Source of the DNA: Fredinandcohnia onubensis | GTDB taxonomy: Bacteria > Bacillota > Bacilli > Bacillales > Bacillaceae_L | DNA: 64,000 nt | Direction: 5' to 3' | Assembly (NCBI RefSeq): GCF_002734215.1 | Contig: NZ_NSEB01000028.1 | Location: forward strand, 289 to 64,288 | Shown: positions 19,160 through 31,003 of the stretch, one piece after another | Layout: each line of letters begins with the position of its first letter | How positions within the stretch are numbered: position 1 is the stretch's first letter | The notes under the pieces: generated by a model | The model's database searches: none | What the model saw: the letters and a program-made list of their open reading frames with translations, nothing else | What the model was told of the DNA's origin: nothing | Position numbers and translations under genes: made by a program

Positions 19160-19849
19160 ATGGCAAAAAGAGGTAAAAAGTACGTAGAAGCTGCTAAATT
19201 AGTAGAACGTACAAAAGCTTACTCAGTTGCAGAAGCAATTGAATTAGTAAAGAAAACAAGCACAGCTAAATTTGATGCGACTGTAGAAGTTGCATTCCGT
19301 TTAGGAGTTGACCCTAAGAAAGCTGACCAACAAATTCGTGGTGCAGTTGTTCTACCAAACGGTACTGGTAAAACTCAACGTGTATTAGTTTTCGCTAAAG
19401 GTGAAAAAGCAAAAGAAGCAGAAGCTGCTGGAGCTGATTATGTTGGCGATAGCGAGTTCATCAACAAAATCAACCAAGGTTGGTTTGATTTCGATGTAAT
19501 CGTAGCTACTCCTGACATGATGGGTGAAGTTGGTAAGCTTGGTCGTGTATTAGGGCCAAAAGGTTTAATGCCAAACCCGAAAACAGGAACTGTTACTTTT
19601 GATGTAACAAAAGCAATTAATGAAATCAAAGCTGGTAAAGTTGAATACCGCATTGATAAATCTTCTAACATTCATGTTCCGATTGGTAAGATCTCATTCG
19701 ATGATCAAAAACTAATTGAGAACTTCACTACAATTTATGAAACTATGCTTAAGGTTAAACCATCTGCAGCAAAAGGAACTTATATGAAAAACGTTGCTGT
19801 ATCTTCTACAATGGGACCTGGCGTAAAAGTTGACGCTTCTACATTCTAA
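19160..19849 (+). CDS. rplA: Ribosomal protein L1 (uL1)
   Basis: A 229-residue L1-stalk protein of the 50S subunit. Starts [14 protein letters not shown], has the [25 protein letters not shown] region (marked by positions ~115-140) and the family motif [12 protein letters not shown] at 19160 follows GAGGAGG; the extended frame from 19022 reads through the leader and is not coding. L1 commonly represses its own operon. Confidence 0.97.
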   Translation: MAKRGKKYVEAAKLVERTKAYSVAEAIELVKKTSTAKFDATVEVAFRLGVDPKKADQQIRGAVVLPNGTGKTQRVLVFAKGEKAKEAEAAGADYVGDSEFINKINQGWFDFDVIVATPDMMGEVGKLGRVLGPKGLMPNPKTGTVTFDVTKAINEIKAGKVEYRIDKSSNIHVPIGKISFDDQKLIENFTTIYETMLKVKPSAAKGTYMKNVAVSSTMGPGVKVDASTF

Positions 19850-19924
19850 TTAGAAAATAGTGGATATTGACTTTTACAAGAGCATTTCATATAATAGATT
19901 TTGTTGTTAACAAATGAATAGCAT

Positions 19925-20035
19925 TTGTACCGTAGACAGTAGGTGCTTTGATAGCTTAATTTCCTACCGAGGTGTAGTATATATTACTTGATCATTACTA
20001 CCTCTGTGTCTACTTGGCATAGAGGTTTTTTAATC
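19925..20035 (+). promoter_or_regulatory. L10 leader of the rplJ-rplL operon
   Basis: GTAGACA (19932-19938) can pair with TGTCTAC (20007-20013), the closing stem of the L10(L12)4-binding leader. An antiterminator GAGGTGTAGTA/TACTACCTC (19969-20005) shares bases with the terminator CCTCTGTG/CATAGAGG (20001-20008/20018-20025) and its T-run. Excess L10-L12 complex would be expected to favour termination. Confidence 0.82.
20001..20032 (+). terminator. Conditional terminator of the L10 leader
   Basis: CCTCTGTG and CATAGAGG form the stem, followed by a T-run. It competes with the upstream antiterminator described for the L10 leader. Confidence 0.82.
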
Positions 20036-20116
20036 TAGAAACGTGTTCTTCATGAACGCCATCTAACACCGAACGGTTTCAAGTGTTGCGAAATAACTCA
20101 CAGGAGGTGTAAAAGA

Positions 20117-20617
20117 ATGAGTCATGCAGTAGAACAAAAGAAACAAATCGTAACTGAAATTGCAGACAAATTACGTGAAAGTAAATCAACTATCGTTGTT
20201 GACTATCGCGGTCTATCTGTTGCAGAAGTAACAGAACTACGTAAGCAACTTCGTGATGCAGGCATTGAATTTAAAGTGTACAAAAACACATTAACTCGCC
20301 GCGCTGCAGAACAAGCTGAGCTTGCTGGTTTAAATGATGCATTAACAGGACCAAACGCAATTGCATTCAGTAATGAAGACGTAGTTGCTCCTGCTAAAAT
20401 TCTTAATGATTTTGCGAAAAAGCATGAAGCATTAGAAATCAAAGCGGGTGTTATCGAAGGAAATGTTGCAACTCTTGAGGAAGTTAAAGCTCTTGCTGAT
20501 CTACCATCACGCGAAGGTTTACTTTCTATGTTGCTTAGCGTACTTCAAGCTCCAATTCGTAACCTTGCACTTGCTACTAAAGCAGTTGCAGAACAAAAAG
20601 AAGAGCAAGGCGCTTAA
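20117..20617 (+). CDS. rplJ: Ribosomal protein L10 (uL10)
   Basis: A 166-residue base of the L7/L12 stalk. The family block [21 protein letters not shown] lies at residues ~25-45 and the C-terminal helix that binds L7/L12 dimers is present. CAGGAGGTG precedes the ATG. It follows its own leader/attenuator and is 61 bases before rplL. Confidence 0.97.
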   Translation: MSHAVEQKKQIVTEIADKLRESKSTIVVDYRGLSVAEVTELRKQLRDAGIEFKVYKNTLTRRAAEQAELAGLNDALTGPNAIAFSNEDVVAPAKILNDFAKKHEALEIKAGVIEGNVATLEEVKALADLPSREGLLSMLLSVLQAPIRNLALATKAVAEQKEEQGA

Positions 20618-20678
20618 TCGTAATACAATTATACAATTCGAAATTCAAATAGGATAATTATTTAAGGAGGATTTTCTA

Positions 20679-21041
20679 ATGACTAAAGAACAAATCATTG
20701 AAGCAGTTAAAAGTATGACTGTTTTAGAACTAAATGACCTAGTAAAAGCAATTGAAGAAGAATTTGGTGTAACTGCTGCTGCTCCTGTAGCTGTAGCTGC
20801 TGGTGGCGGAGCTGAAGCTGCTGCTGAGCAAACTGAATTTGATGTTGTATTAACAGACGCTGGTGCACAAAAAATTAAAGTTATCAAAGTTGTACGTGAA
20901 ATCACTGGTCTTGGCTTGAAAGAAGCTAAAGAACTTGTTGACAACACTCCAAAAGCAATCAAAGAAGGCGTTTCTAAAGAGGATGCTGAAGAAGTTAAAG
21001 CTAAACTTGAAGAAGTTGGAGCTGGCGTAGAAGTTAAGTAA
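20679..21041 (+). CDS. rplL: Ribosomal protein L7/L12 (bL12)
   Basis: A 120-residue stalk protein that recruits translation GTPases. It has an N-terminal dimerisation helix, an alanine/glycine-rich hinge ([19 protein letters not shown]), and a C-terminal factor-binding domain with [27 protein letters not shown] precedes the ATG; a strong terminator follows. Confidence 0.97.
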   Translation: MTKEQIIEAVKSMTVLELNDLVKAIEEEFGVTAAAPVAVAAGGGAEAAAEQTEFDVVLTDAGAQKIKVIKVVREITGLGLKEAKELVDNTPKAIKEGVSKEDAEEVKAKLEEVGAGVEVK

Positions 21042-21057
21042 TCTTAAGTAACGTATG

Positions 21058-21088
21058 AAAAAGCTCGCTATCAAGCGAGCTTTTTTTA
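21058..21088 (+). terminator. Rho-independent terminator after rplL
   Basis: AAGCTCGCT and AGCGAGCTT form a near-perfect stem with a four-base loop, followed by a T-run. It ends the rplJ-rplL operon. Confidence 0.93.
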
Positions 21089-21146
21089 TCAAGTATGAAT
21101 GAAATGGGTATACTGTTCATATACTCTTATGTTGGGAGATATATTG

Positions 21147-21752
21147 ATGGCCGAACATTATTATACTAGTAAACCCACTGTGGCAAGTAATCAAAAAACT
21201 CAAGTATTTGTCTTAAAAGGAAATTCGTTTTCTTTTACAAGCGATAGTGGAGTTTTTTCAAAAAATGAAGTTGATTTTGGATCTCGGTTATTAGTGGAGG
21301 AGTTTGTAGCTCCAGAAGTTACTGGTCCATTTTTAGATGTTGGTTGTGGGTATGGGCCGATTGGTCTTGCACTCGCAAAAGTACATAATGAACGTCTTGT
21401 TGAAATGATCGACGTGAATGAACGGGCAATCGAGCTTTCGATAAAGAATGCGGAAATAAATAAGGTCACAAATGTTGATATACATCAAAGTGATTTATTT
21501 ACAAATGTAGAAAAACGAGGCTTTGCGGCTATTATTTCAAATCCTCCAATTCGCGCAGGGAAAAAAGTGGTACATCATATTTTAGAAGAGAGCTATCAAT
21601 ATCTAGTTCCTGGCGGTGAATTGTGGGTTGTGATTCAAAAGAAGCAAGGAGCTCCGTCTGCGATTGAGAAGCTTGAGATGATTTTCGAAGAAGTAGAGAT
21701 TGTCGAAAGAAAAAAAGGCTACCATATTATTAAAGCTAAGAAAGCGAAATAA
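21147..21752 (+). CDS. ybxB: RsmC-like class I SAM methyltransferase (YbxB)
   Basis: A 201-residue Rossmann-fold methyltransferase. SAM motif I is LDVGCGYGPIGLALA, and the substrate motif is SNPPIRAG (NPPx), typical of N2-guanine rRNA methyltransferases such as RsmC. ATG at 21147 follows GGGAGAT and gives the same length as B. subtilis YbxB; the earlier in-frame ATG at 21099 has no site. Conserved between rplL and rpoB. Substrate not proven. Confidence 0.92.
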   Translation: MAEHYYTSKPTVASNQKTQVFVLKGNSFSFTSDSGVFSKNEVDFGSRLLVEEFVAPEVTGPFLDVGCGYGPIGLALAKVHNERLVEMIDVNERAIELSIKNAEINKVTNVDIHQSDLFTNVEKRGFAAIISNPPIRAGKKVVHHILEESYQYLVPGGELWVVIQKKQGAPSAIEKLEMIFEEVEIVERKKGYHIIKAKKAK

Positions 21753-22202
21753 TTCAAAAGGAAATTTCCACTTGACAAATGAAAAAATGAGTTGACTGGG
21801 TATTTCGCGTGTGGTAGCATTATATAATGCCGATATATAATTTTTCCATGTATAACTAAAAAATTAAATATATGTATAAATATAGTATGTATGGAAAAAC
21901 TGATAAAATCAATAGTTTGTTTTTAGAATTGTGGTTTTCATAGTAGAAACCCTTTTTCTTTTTGTCTATAAAAAAGGTTATTTTTCGGCTTAAAATAGCT
22001 TGTAAACATCTTTCTAGACAAAGAAGATCAGTATTTGTTTGGCTTGAAAAAGTCGGATTTGATAGGCTGCTATACGTGTCCTATCATTTTGATTTGCGGT
22101 TTACTTCTTACTATTTATATTGGTTTATAGGTAGGCTTTTATAATTAGTAAGTATTTATAAAATAGCAAGATTAATAACGCTTGATATGAGGGGTGAATG
22201 GG
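21753..22202 (+). promoter_or_regulatory. rpoB leader region
   Basis: A 450-base gap with no gene. It holds possible promoter boxes (TTGACT 21792-21797 with TAGCAT 21815-21820, and TATAAT 21823-21828). A long AT-rich palindrome has the arms TTTTTCCAT (21841) and ATGGAAAAA (21891). A terminator-like hairpin follows at 21948-21986. This fits growth-rate control of rpoB-rpoC by promoter and attenuation, but no single element is proven. Confidence 0.55.
21948..21986 (+). terminator. Possible attenuator in the rpoB leader
   Basis: AACCCTTTTT (21948-21957) pairs with AAAAAAGGTT (21970-21979), followed by ATTTTT. The stem is AT-rich, so partial read-through is likely. Confidence 0.5.
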
Positions 22203-25200
22203 TTGATAGGTCAACTAGTTCAGTATGGACGACACCGCCAACGAAGAAGTTATGCTCGTATTAGTGAAGTTTTAGAATTACCAAATCTTATTGAGATTCA
22301 AACCTCTTCTTATCAGTGGTTTCTTGATGAGGGTCTTAGGGAAATGTTCCAAGATATTTCCCCGATTGAAGATTTTACAGGTAACCTATCTCTAGAGTTC
22401 ATTGATTACAGTTTAGGTGAGCCAAAGTATTCTGTAGAGGAATCAAAGGAAAGAGATGTTACTTATTCGGCGCCACTTAGAGTAAAGGTGCGTTTGATCA
22501 ATAAAGAAACTGGTGAAGTAAAAGACCAAGATGTATTTATGGGTGACTTCCCACTCATGACAGAAACAGGTACGTTTGTTATCAATGGTGCAGAACGTGT
22601 AATTGTTTCACAATTGGTTCGTTCACCGAGTGTTTATTTCAGTGGCAAAGTTGATAAGAATGGTAAACGCGGCTTTACAGCAACGGTAATACCAAACCGT
22701 GGTGCATGGTTAGAGTATGAAACAGATGCGAAGGATGTTGTGTACGTTCGTATCGACCGTACTCGTAAATTGCCGGTAACGGTCCTTTTGCGCGCGCTTG
22801 GGTTTGGCTCTGATCAAGAAATCATCGATTTATTTGGTGAAAATGAATATTTACGTAACACGCTTGAAAAAGACAACACAGAAAGCACAGAAAAAGCATT
22901 ACTAGAAATATATGAACGTCTACGTCCTGGAGAACCGCCAACAGTCGAAAACGCAAAAAGTTTATTGGAATCACGCTTTTTTGATCCAAAGCGTTATGAC
23001 CTTGCGAGTGTAGGACGCTACAAAATCAACAAAAAACTTCATATTAAGAACCGTTTGTTTAATCAGCGTATTGCAGAAACACTTGTTGATCCTGAAACTG
23101 GTGAGATTATCGTGGAAAAAGACACGCTTCTCGATCGCAGAACGCTAGACCGTATCATTCCATATTTAGAGAATGGTATTGGTTTTAAATCACTTCAGCC
23201 AGCAGCTGGCGTTATAGATGAAGAAATCACACTTCAGTCTATAAAGATTTATGCTCCAAATGACCCAGATGGCGAACAAGTCATTAATGTCATTGGTAAT
23301 GCCTATATCGAAGAAGGCGTTAAGAATATAACACAAGCGGATATTCTTTCTTCAATTAGCTATTTCTTTAACTTGTTACATCAAGTTGGAGATACAGATG
23401 ATATCGACCATTTAGGTAATCGTCGTCTGCGTTCAGTTGGTGAGCTTCTACAAAACCAATTCCGTATTGGATTATCAAGAATGGAACGTGTTGTTCGTGA
23501 GAGAATGTCAATTCAAGATACGAATACGATTACTCCACAACAATTAATCAATATCCGTCCAGTGATCGCTTCTATTAAAGAGTTCTTTGGTAGCTCTCAG
23601 CTTTCACAATTTATGGACCAGACAAATCCATTAGCAGAATTAACACATAAACGAAGATTATCAGCATTAGGACCTGGTGGTTTAACACGGGAACGTGCAG
23701 GATTTGAAGTTCGTGACGTTCATTACTCTCACTATGGTCGTATGTGTCCGATTGAAACACCAGAAGGTCCAAACATCGGTCTAATTAACTCATTATCATC
23801 TTATGCAAAGGTGAATCGATTTGGGTTTATCGAAACTCCGTATCGAAGAGTTGATCCTGAAACAGGCAAAGTTACAGATAGAATTGACTACTTAACAGCA
23901 GACGAAGAGGATAACTATGTTACTGCTCAGGCAAATTCTCGTTTAGGTGAAAATGGTGAATTTTTAGATGAAGATGTAGTTGCTCGTTTCAAGGGTGAGA
24001 ACACTGTTGTACACCGTGACCGAATTGACTACATGGATGTATCGCCAAAGCAAGTTGTTTCTGCAGCGACTGCATGTATTCCTTTCTTAGAAAATGATGA
24101 CTCAAACCGTGCACTAATGGGTGCGAACATGCAACGTCAGGCTGTTCCTCTAATGCAGCCGGAAGCGCCGTTCGTCGGTACAGGTATGGAGTATGTATCT
24201 GGAAAGGACTCAGGTGCCGCAGTAATTTGTAAACACCCTGGTATTGTTGAGCGAGTTGAAGCAAAACAAATCTGGGTACGTCGCTATCAAGAAGTTGATG
24301 GTCAAAAGGTGAAAGGCGACCTTGATAAATACCGTCTACTAAAATTTATTCGTTCGAATCAAGGCACATGTTATAACCAACGCCCGATTGTTACAGAAGG
24401 GGACGAAGTTGTTAAAGGAGAAATCCTTGCAGATGGTCCTTCTATGGAAAAGGGTGAACTAGCGTTAGGACGTAACGTTCTTGTTGGTTTTATTAACTGG
24501 GATGGATATAACTATGAAGATGCCATCATCATGAGTGAAAGACTTGTAAAAGATGATGTGTATACATCTATTCATATTGAAGAATATGAATCTGAATCAC
24601 GTGATACAAAATTAGGACCAGAGGAAATCACACGTGATATTCCAAACGTTGGAGAAGACGCATTACGCAACCTCGACGAGCGTGGTATTATCCGTGTTGG
24701 TGCCGAGGTAAAAGACGGTGATTTACTTGTAGGTAAAGTTACACCAAAAGGGGTAACGGAACTTACAGCTGAAGAACGTCTATTACATGCAATCTTTGGT
24801 GAAAAAGCACGTGAAGTGCGCGATACTTCTCTTCGTGTACCACATGGTGGCGGAGGAATTGTTCTTGATGTGAAGGTATTCAATCGAGAAGATGGAGATG
24901 AATTACCACCAGGTGTAAACCAGCTTGTTCGTGTATATATCGTTCAAAAACGTAAAATACACGAAGGAGATAAGATGGCTGGTCGTCACGGAAACAAAGG
25001 GGTAATTTCAAGAATTCTTCCGGAAGAAGATATGCCATACCTTCCAGACGGAACGCCAATCGACATCATGTTAAACCCACTAGGGGTTCCTTCACGTATG
25101 AACATCGGTCAGGTTCTAGAGCTACACTTAGGTATGGCTGCTAGACAACTGGGTATTCACGTTGCGTCACCAGTATTTGACGGTGCAACTGAAGAAGATG

Positions 25201-25772
25201 TTTGGGATACTTTAGAAGAGGCTGGAATGTCTCGTGATGCGAAAACAGTTTTATATGATGGAAGAACGGGTGAACCGTTTGATAATCGAGTATCTGTTGG
25301 TATTATGTATATGATTAAACTAGCACATATGGTTGATGACAAACTTCATGCTCGTTCAACTGGACCTTATTCTCTTGTTACACAGCAACCACTTGGTGGT
25401 AAAGCTCAGTTCGGAGGACAACGTTTTGGTGAGATGGAAGTTTGGGCGCTTGAAGCTTATGGTGCTGCATACACGTTACAAGAGATCCTTACAGTTAAAT
25501 CCGATGATGTTGTTGGTCGAGTGAAGACATATGAAGCGATTGTTAAGGGTGAAAACGTTCCTGAACCAGGTGTTCCTGAATCGTTCAAAGTATTAATTAA
25601 AGAACTACAGTCACTGGGATTAGATGTGAAGATTCTCTCGGGTGATGAAGAAGAGATTGAAATGCGTGATTTAGAAGATGACGAGGAAGCAAGTCAATCA
25701 GAGGGAATATCTCTTGATTCTGACAAACAAATCGACTCAGAACTAGAAAAGAACGCAGTAGTTAAGGAATAG
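22203..25772 (+). CDS. rpoB: RpoB, RNA polymerase beta subunit
   Basis: A 1189-residue core polymerase subunit. It begins (TTG start at 22203) with [20 protein letters not shown], matching B. subtilis, with GAGGGG just upstream; an in-frame GTG at 22194 overlaps that site. All catalytic blocks are present, including [13 protein letters not shown] and [17 protein letters not shown] near the C-terminus. The rifampicin region reads [20 protein letters not shown], the sensitive wild type. It is 67 bases before rpoC. Confidence 0.98.
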   Translation: MIGQLVQYGRHRQRRSYARISEVLELPNLIEIQTSSYQWFLDEGLREMFQDISPIEDFTGNLSLEFIDYSLGEPKYSVEESKERDVTYSAPLRVKVRLINKETGEVKDQDVFMGDFPLMTETGTFVINGAERVIVSQLVRSPSVYFSGKVDKNGKRGFTATVIPNRGAWLEYETDAKDVVYVRIDRTRKLPVTVLLRALGFGSDQEIIDLFGENEYLRNTLEKDNTESTEKALLEIYERLRPGEPPTVENAKSLLESRFFDPKRYDLASVGRYKINKKLHIKNRLFNQRIAETLVDPETGEIIVEKDTLLDRRTLDRIIPYLENGIGFKSLQPAAGVIDEEITLQSIKIYAPNDPDGEQVINVIGNAYIEEGVKNITQADILSSISYFFNLLHQVGDTDDIDHLGNRRLRSVGELLQNQFRIGLSRMERVVRERMSIQDTNTITPQQLINIRPVIASIKEFFGSSQLSQFMDQTNPLAELTHKRRLSALGPGGLTRERAGFEVRDVHYSHYGRMCPIETPEGPNIGLINSLSSYAKVNRFGFIETPYRRVDPETGKVTDRIDYLTADEEDNYVTAQANSRLGENGEFLDEDVVARFKGENTVVHRDRIDYMDVSPKQVVSAATACIPFLENDDSNRALMGANMQRQAVPLMQPEAPFVGTGMEYVSGKDSGAAVICKHPGIVERVEAKQIWVRRYQEVDGQKVKGDLDKYRLLKFIRSNQGTCYNQRPIVTEGDEVVKGEILADGPSMEKGELALGRNVLVGFINWDGYNYEDAIIMSERLVKDDVYTSIHIEEYESESRDTKLGPEEITRDIPNVGEDALRNLDERGIIRVGAEVKDGDLLVGKVTPKGVTELTAEERLLHAIFGEKAREVRDTSLRVPHGGGGIVLDVKVFNREDGDELPPGVNQLVRVYIVQKRKIHEGDKMAGRHGNKGVISRILPEEDMPYLPDGTPIDIMLNPLGVPSRMNIGQVLELHLGMAARQLGIHVASPVFDGATEEDVWDTLEEAGMSRDAKTVLYDGRTGEPFDNRVSVGIMYMIKLAHMVDDKLHARSTGPYSLVTQQPLGGKAQFGGQRFGEMEVWALEAYGAAYTLQEILTVKSDDVVGRVKTYEAIVKGENVPEPGVPESFKVLIKELQSLGLDVKILSGDEEEIEMRDLEDDEEASQSEGISLDSDKQIDSELEKNAVVKE

Positions 25773-25839
25773 AGCTAACAGTCATGAAAAGCAAAGGTCA
25801 ATAAGGGTAATCCTGTAGATCAAAAGGGAGGTAGGCCCC

Positions 25840-28800
25840 TTGCTAGATGTTAATAATTTTGAATACATGAGCATTGGCCTCGCTTCTCCAGATAAGATCC
25901 GTTCATGGTCTTTCGGTGAAGTGAAGAAGCCAGAAACAATTAACTATCGTACATTAAAACCAGAAAAAGATGGGTTATTCTGTGAACGAATCTTTGGTCC
26001 ACAAAAGGACTGGGAATGTCACTGTGGTAAATATAAACGTGTTCGCTACAAAGGTGTAGTCTGTGATCGATGCGGCGTAGAAGTTACTCGTGCAAAAGTT
26101 CGTCGTGAACGCATGGGGCATATTGAACTTGCAGCACCTGTATCACATATTTGGTACTTTAAAGGAATTCCAAGCCGAATGGGACTTGTCTTAGACATGT
26201 CCCCTCGGGCTCTTGAAGAAGTAATTTACTTTGCTTCTTACGTTGTAACAGAAACCGGAGATACTCCTTTAGATAAAAAGCAATTGCTTTCTGAAAAGGA
26301 ATATCGTGCATACCGTGAAAAATACGGGAACACATTCCACGCTGCAATGGGAGCTGAAGCGATTAAAAAGCTTCTACTCGATATCGATCTAGAAAAAGAA
26401 GTAGACGGCTTAAAAGAAGAGTTGAAAACTTCTCAAGGACAAAGAAGAACTCGTGCAATTAAGCGACTTGAGGTACTAGAGGCATTCCGTAACTCAGGCA
26501 ATGAGCCTTCATGGATGATTCTTGATGTACTACCAGTTATTCCTCCTGAACTACGACCAATGGTTCAGCTTGATGGTGGTCGTTTTGCTACTTCAGATTT
26601 AAACGACTTATACCGTCGTGTAATTAACCGTAACAATCGCTTAAAGCGTCTTTTAGATTTAGGCGCACCAAGCATCATTGTTCAGAATGAAAAGCGCATG
26701 CTTCAAGAAGCGGTTGATGCACTTATTGACAACGGACGTCGTGGCAGACCTGTTACAGGACCTGGTAACCGTCCACTAAAATCACTTTCACACATGTTGA
26801 AAGGTAAGCAAGGTCGTTTCCGTCAAAACCTATTAGGTAAACGTGTTGACTATTCTGGTCGTTCCGTAATTGTTGTAGGTCCGAACCTTAAGATGTATCA
26901 ATGTGGTCTACCAAAGGAAATGGCGTTAGAACTATTCAAACCATTTGTGATGAAAGAGCTAGTTGAAAAAGGGCTTGCTCATAACATAAAGAGTGCGAAA
27001 AGAAAGATTGAACGTGTGCAACCTGAAGTTTGGGATGTGCTTGAGTCAGTAATTAAGGAGCATCCGGTCCTCTTAAACCGTGCCCCTACATTACACCGTT
27101 TAGGTATTCAAGCATTTGAACCTACATTAGTTGAAGGACGCGCAATCCGTCTTCACCCACTCGTATGTACTGCATATAATGCAGACTTTGACGGTGACCA
27201 AATGGCGGTTCACGTACCACTTTCTTCTGAGGCGCAAGCTGAAGCAAGACTATTAATGTTGGCAGCACAAAACATTCTAAATCCGAAAGATGGAAAGCCA
27301 GTAGTTACACCATCGCAGGACATGGTATTAGGTAACTATTACTTAACTATGGAGCGTCCTGGCGCTGTCGGAGAAGGAATGATTTTCAAGGACACAAATG
27401 AAGCTATTCTAGCTTATCAGAATGGATATGCGCATCTTCATACAAGAGTTGCGGTACATGCTAGTTCCTTAAAGAACCCAACATTTACAGAAGAACAAAA
27501 TAGTATGTTGCTAATGACAACAGTAGGTAAGTTGATTTTTAATGAGATTTTACCAAGATCATTCCCATATATTAACGAACCTACAAAAACAAACTTAGAA
27601 GAGAAAACACCTGAAAAGTATTTCGTTCCTAAGGGTGCAAATGTTAAAGAACTAATTCAAAGTCAAGAACAGATAGATCCGTTCAAGAAGAAAATACTCG
27701 GTAATATTATTGCTGAGATCTTTAAACGTTTTAAAATTACTGAAACCTCTAAAATGCTTGATCGCATGAAGGATCTTGGATTTAAGTATTCAACAAAAGC
27801 TGGTATTACTGTTGGTGTAGCAGATATTGTTGTATTAGCTGAAAAAGAAGAGATTTTAGCGCAAGCTCAAGCAAAGGTTGATAACGTATTAAAACAATTT
27901 AGACGTGGTTTAATTACAGAAGATGAGCGTTATGACCGTGTTATCTCAATCTGGAGTGCGGCGAAAGATACCATTCAAGGCAAGCTAATGGCTTCACTTG
28001 ATAAGCGAAACCCAATCTTCATGATGAGTGATTCTGGTGCCCGTGGTAACGCATCTAACTTTACACAGTTAGCTGGTATGCGTGGACTTATGGCGAACCC
28101 GGCTGGTCGTATCATTGAACTTCCAATTAAATCTAGTTTCCGTGAAGGTTTAACAGTATTAGAGTACTTCATTTCTACGCACGGTGCTCGTAAAGGTCTT
28201 GCAGATACTGCCCTTAAGACAGCTGACTCTGGTTACCTAACAAGACGTCTAGTTGACGTAGCTCAAGACGTAATTGTACGTGAGGACGACTGTGGTACAG
28301 ATCGCGGCTTACTTGTTAGATCGTTAAAAGAGGGAACAGAAGTTATCGAACCTCTCGAAGAGCGCCTCGATGGCCGTTATGCGAGAAAGAAAGTTGTTCA
28401 CCCTGAAACAAATGAAGTGTTAGTAGCAGAAAACGAACTAATAACAGAAGATATCGCAAAGATAATTGTTGATGCTGGTGTCGAAGAAGTTACAATTCGC
28501 TCTGCGTTCACATGTAACACACGCCACGGCGTATGTAAAAAATGTTATGGCCGTAACCTAGCAACTGGATCAGAGGTTGAAGTTGGTGAAGCAGTTGGTA
28601 TCATCGCTGCTCAATCAATCGGTGAACCAGGAACTCAGCTTACAATGCGTACATTCCATACTGGTGGGGTTGCAGGAGACGATATAACTCAAGGTTTACC
28701 TCGTATTCAAGAATTATTTGAAGCGAGAAATCCAAAAGGTCAAGCCGTTATTACAGAAATCAACGGTGTTGTTACCGCAGTTAATGAAATAAAAGACAGA

Positions 28801-29436
28801 CAGCAAGAAGTTGTAATCCAAGGTGACGTTGAATCTCGTTCTTACACTGCACCATATGGCGCTCGCTTGAAGGTCGCTGAAGGTCAACAAGTTGAGAGTG
28901 GTCAGGTGTTAACTGAAGGTTCTGTTGATCCAAAAGAATTATTAAAGGTTACTAATACTACTGCTGTTCAGGAATACCTCTTAAAAGAAGTTCAAAAAGT
29001 ATATCGTATGCAGGGTGTTGAAATTGGTGATAAACACGTCGAAGTGATGGTAAGACAAATGCTTCGTAAGGTTAGAGTTACTGATGCGGGTGAAACAGAT
29101 GTATTACCAGGTTCATTACTTGATATACATCAATTCACGGATGCTAACACGAAAGTATTACTTGAAGGTAAAGCTCCTGCTACTGGTAGACCGGTACTTC
29201 TAGGTATTACTAAAGCATCGCTAGAAACTGATTCATTCCTATCTGCTGCGTCATTCCAGGAGACAACTCGTGTCCTAACTGATGCTGCAATTAAAGGGAA
29301 ACGTGATGAGTTACTAGGGCTAAAAGAGAATGTAATTATTGGGAAACTTGTTCCTGCAGGTACAGGTATGAATCGTTATCGACGAGCAGAACCAGTAGTT
29401 GTAGAGCAACAAGAAGACACTGTTGGTGTTGAATAA
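25840..29436 (+). CDS. rpoC: RpoC, RNA polymerase beta-prime subunit
   Basis: A 1198-residue catalytic subunit. The N-terminal zinc finger is [20 protein letters not shown], the active-site magnesium motif is [12 protein letters not shown], and the second zinc site includes [17 protein letters not shown]. The bridge-helix/trigger-loop region and the C-terminal block are complete. TTG start at 25840 follows GGGAGG. Co-transcribed with rpoB. Confidence 0.98.
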   Translation: MLDVNNFEYMSIGLASPDKIRSWSFGEVKKPETINYRTLKPEKDGLFCERIFGPQKDWECHCGKYKRVRYKGVVCDRCGVEVTRAKVRRERMGHIELAAPVSHIWYFKGIPSRMGLVLDMSPRALEEVIYFASYVVTETGDTPLDKKQLLSEKEYRAYREKYGNTFHAAMGAEAIKKLLLDIDLEKEVDGLKEELKTSQGQRRTRAIKRLEVLEAFRNSGNEPSWMILDVLPVIPPELRPMVQLDGGRFATSDLNDLYRRVINRNNRLKRLLDLGAPSIIVQNEKRMLQEAVDALIDNGRRGRPVTGPGNRPLKSLSHMLKGKQGRFRQNLLGKRVDYSGRSVIVVGPNLKMYQCGLPKEMALELFKPFVMKELVEKGLAHNIKSAKRKIERVQPEVWDVLESVIKEHPVLLNRAPTLHRLGIQAFEPTLVEGRAIRLHPLVCTAYNADFDGDQMAVHVPLSSEAQAEARLLMLAAQNILNPKDGKPVVTPSQDMVLGNYYLTMERPGAVGEGMIFKDTNEAILAYQNGYAHLHTRVAVHASSLKNPTFTEEQNSMLLMTTVGKLIFNEILPRSFPYINEPTKTNLEEKTPEKYFVPKGANVKELIQSQEQIDPFKKKILGNIIAEIFKRFKITETSKMLDRMKDLGFKYSTKAGITVGVADIVVLAEKEEILAQAQAKVDNVLKQFRRGLITEDERYDRVISIWSAAKDTIQGKLMASLDKRNPIFMMSDSGARGNASNFTQLAGMRGLMANPAGRIIELPIKSSFREGLTVLEYFISTHGARKGLADTALKTADSGYLTRRLVDVAQDVIVREDDCGTDRGLLVRSLKEGTEVIEPLEERLDGRYARKKVVHPETNEVLVAENELITEDIAKIIVDAGVEEVTIRSAFTCNTRHGVCKKCYGRNLATGSEVEVGEAVGIIAAQSIGEPGTQLTMRTFHTGGVAGDDITQGLPRIQELFEARNPKGQAVITEINGVVTAVNEIKDRQQEVVIQGDVESRSYTAPYGARLKVAEGQQVESGQVLTEGSVDPKELLKVTNTTAVQEYLLKEVQKVYRMQGVEIGDKHVEVMVRQMLRKVRVTDAGETDVLPGSLLDIHQFTDANTKVLLEGKAPATGRPVLLGITKASLETDSFLSAASFQETTRVLTDAAIKGKRDELLGLKENVIIGKLVPAGTGMNRYRRAEPVVVEQQEDTVGVE

Positions 29437-29463
29437 AGGTTAAAAGAGCATATCTAAGATAGT

Positions 29464-29513
29464 GGATGTCTACTACGAGCCTAAATAATTTTATTTACTT
29501 GTAGTTGACATCC
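29464..29513. repeat. 16-bp-arm palindrome after rpoC, overlapping a promoter
   Basis: GGATGTCTACTACGAG (29464-29479) and CTTGTAGTTGACATCC (29498-29513) are inverse complements at 14 of 16 positions, with an 18-base AT-rich loop. The right arm contains the TTGACA -35 box of the next promoter. It may be an rpoC terminator, though the following T-run is interrupted. Confidence 0.75.
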
Positions 29514-29533
29514 TTCTCTTAGGGTGTTAATAT
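29505..29533 (+). promoter_or_regulatory. Promoter of the L7Ae-like/rpsL/rpsG/fusA/tuf string
   Basis: A perfect TTGACA (29505-29510) and TAATAT (29528-29533) with a 17-base spacer, about 45 bases before the next start codon. Confidence 0.8.
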
Positions 29534-29577
29534 ATCTAAGGTGCTCCTTAATCCTGTTGCTTTGGAGGATATTTTAG

Positions 29578-29826
29578 ATGTCTTATGAAAAAGTATCACA
29601 GGCAAAGAAGATAATTATAGGTACTAAGCAGGCAGTAAAGGCTATTCAAACCGATAAGGTAACGGAGATAGTTGTGGCAGAAGATGCCGATCGGCGTGTG
29701 ATCAACAAAGTATTACAATTAGCCGAGGCACAACAAATTCCAATATCAAAGGTAGATTCGATGAAAAGGCTAGGTAAAGCTTGTGGAATCGAAGTAGGAG
29801 CTTCTGCTGTTGCGATAATTAATTAA
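29578..29826 (+). CDS. rplGB: L7Ae-family K-turn RNA-binding protein (YbxF)
   Basis: An 82-residue L7Ae/L30e-fold protein. B. subtilis YbxF binds kink-turn RNA and associates with ribosomes. The fold signature includes [19 protein letters not shown] and the hydrophobic [15 protein letters not shown] end. GGAGG precedes the ATG. It is at the usual place between rpoC and rpsL. Confidence 0.92.
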   Translation: MSYEKVSQAKKIIIGTKQAVKAIQTDKVTEIVVAEDADRRVINKVLQLAEAQQIPISKVDSMKRLGKACGIEVGASAVAIIN

Positions 29827-29875
29827 AAACTGTTTTTGTGGAGAAGTGAATCTACAAGAACTTTGTTTTTTGTAA

Positions 29876-30355
<480 letters not shown>

Positions 30356-30393
30356 TAGACTAACACATTTATGACCGAAAGGAGGAAATATCA

Positions 30394-30864
30394 ATGCCTC
30401 GTAAAGGACCTATTACTAAAAGAGATGTATTACCAGATCCAATTTACAATTCAAAGCTTGTAACTCGTTTAATCAACAAAATGATGGTTGATGGAAAAAG
30501 AGGTAAATCTCAAGCGATTTTATATAATGCGTTTGATTTAGTTCAACAACGTTCAGGTAAAGATGCAATGGAAGTGTTTGAACAGGCACTTAAAAACATT
30601 ATGCCTGTCCTAGAAGTAAGAGCACGTCGTGTAGGTGGTGCAAACTATCAAGTTCCTGTTGAAGTTCGCCCGGATCGTCGTTCTACTTTAGGATTACGTT
30701 GGTTAGTAAACTACGCTCGTCTTCGTGGTGAAAAAACAATGGAAGAGCGTTTAGCTAACGAGATTCTTGATGCAGCCAACAACTCTGGTGCATCTGTTAA
30801 GAAACGTGAAGATACTCACAAAATGGCAGAAGCAAACAAAGCATTTGCTCACTATCGTTGGTAA
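30394..30864 (+). CDS. rpsG: Ribosomal protein S7 (uS7)
   Basis: A 156-residue primary binder of the 30S head. The N-terminus [20 protein letters not shown] and the block [17 protein letters not shown] are the S7 signature. AAAGGAGG precedes the ATG and rpsL ends 38 bases earlier. In E. coli S7 represses its operon; no such site was identified here. Confidence 0.97.
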   Translation: MPRKGPITKRDVLPDPIYNSKLVTRLINKMMVDGKRGKSQAILYNAFDLVQQRSGKDAMEVFEQALKNIMPVLEVRARRVGGANYQVPVEVRPDRRSTLGLRWLVNYARLRGEKTMEERLANEILDAANNSGASVKKREDTHKMAEANKAFAHYRW

Positions 30865-31003
30865 TAATTTGATTCAGCTTTTTGCTGAATTAAATTATAA
30901 CTACGAAGAAAGCTATTAAACTAAACAGCTCTGTTAAGTTGATTAACAGAGCCGTTCTTACAATAAAAAATTATACTTAACATTAGGAAGGAGAAAGACC
31001 CAA
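30865..31003 (+). promoter_or_regulatory. rpsG-fusA intergenic region with two hairpins
   Basis: ATTCAGC/GCTGAAT (~30872-30890) and GCTCTGTT/AACAGAGC (~30929-30953) can form stems. Neither has a T-run, so they look like structured spacer or processing sites and not terminators. AGGAAGGAG then serves fusA. Confidence 0.6.

Noticed and set aside
21962-22144. 60-residue frame in the rpoB leader
   Set aside because: AT-rich chance frame overlapping the attenuator-like stem, no ribosome site and no recognisable family.
24572-24883. Long minus-strand frames inside rpoB, tuf and other highly expressed genes
   Set aside because: Antisense shadows caused by strong codon bias; no start signals or recognisable domains.
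22203-25772. Rifampicin- or streptomycin-resistance changes in rpoB and rpsL
   Set aside because: The rifampicin region and the S12 lysine region read as wild type.
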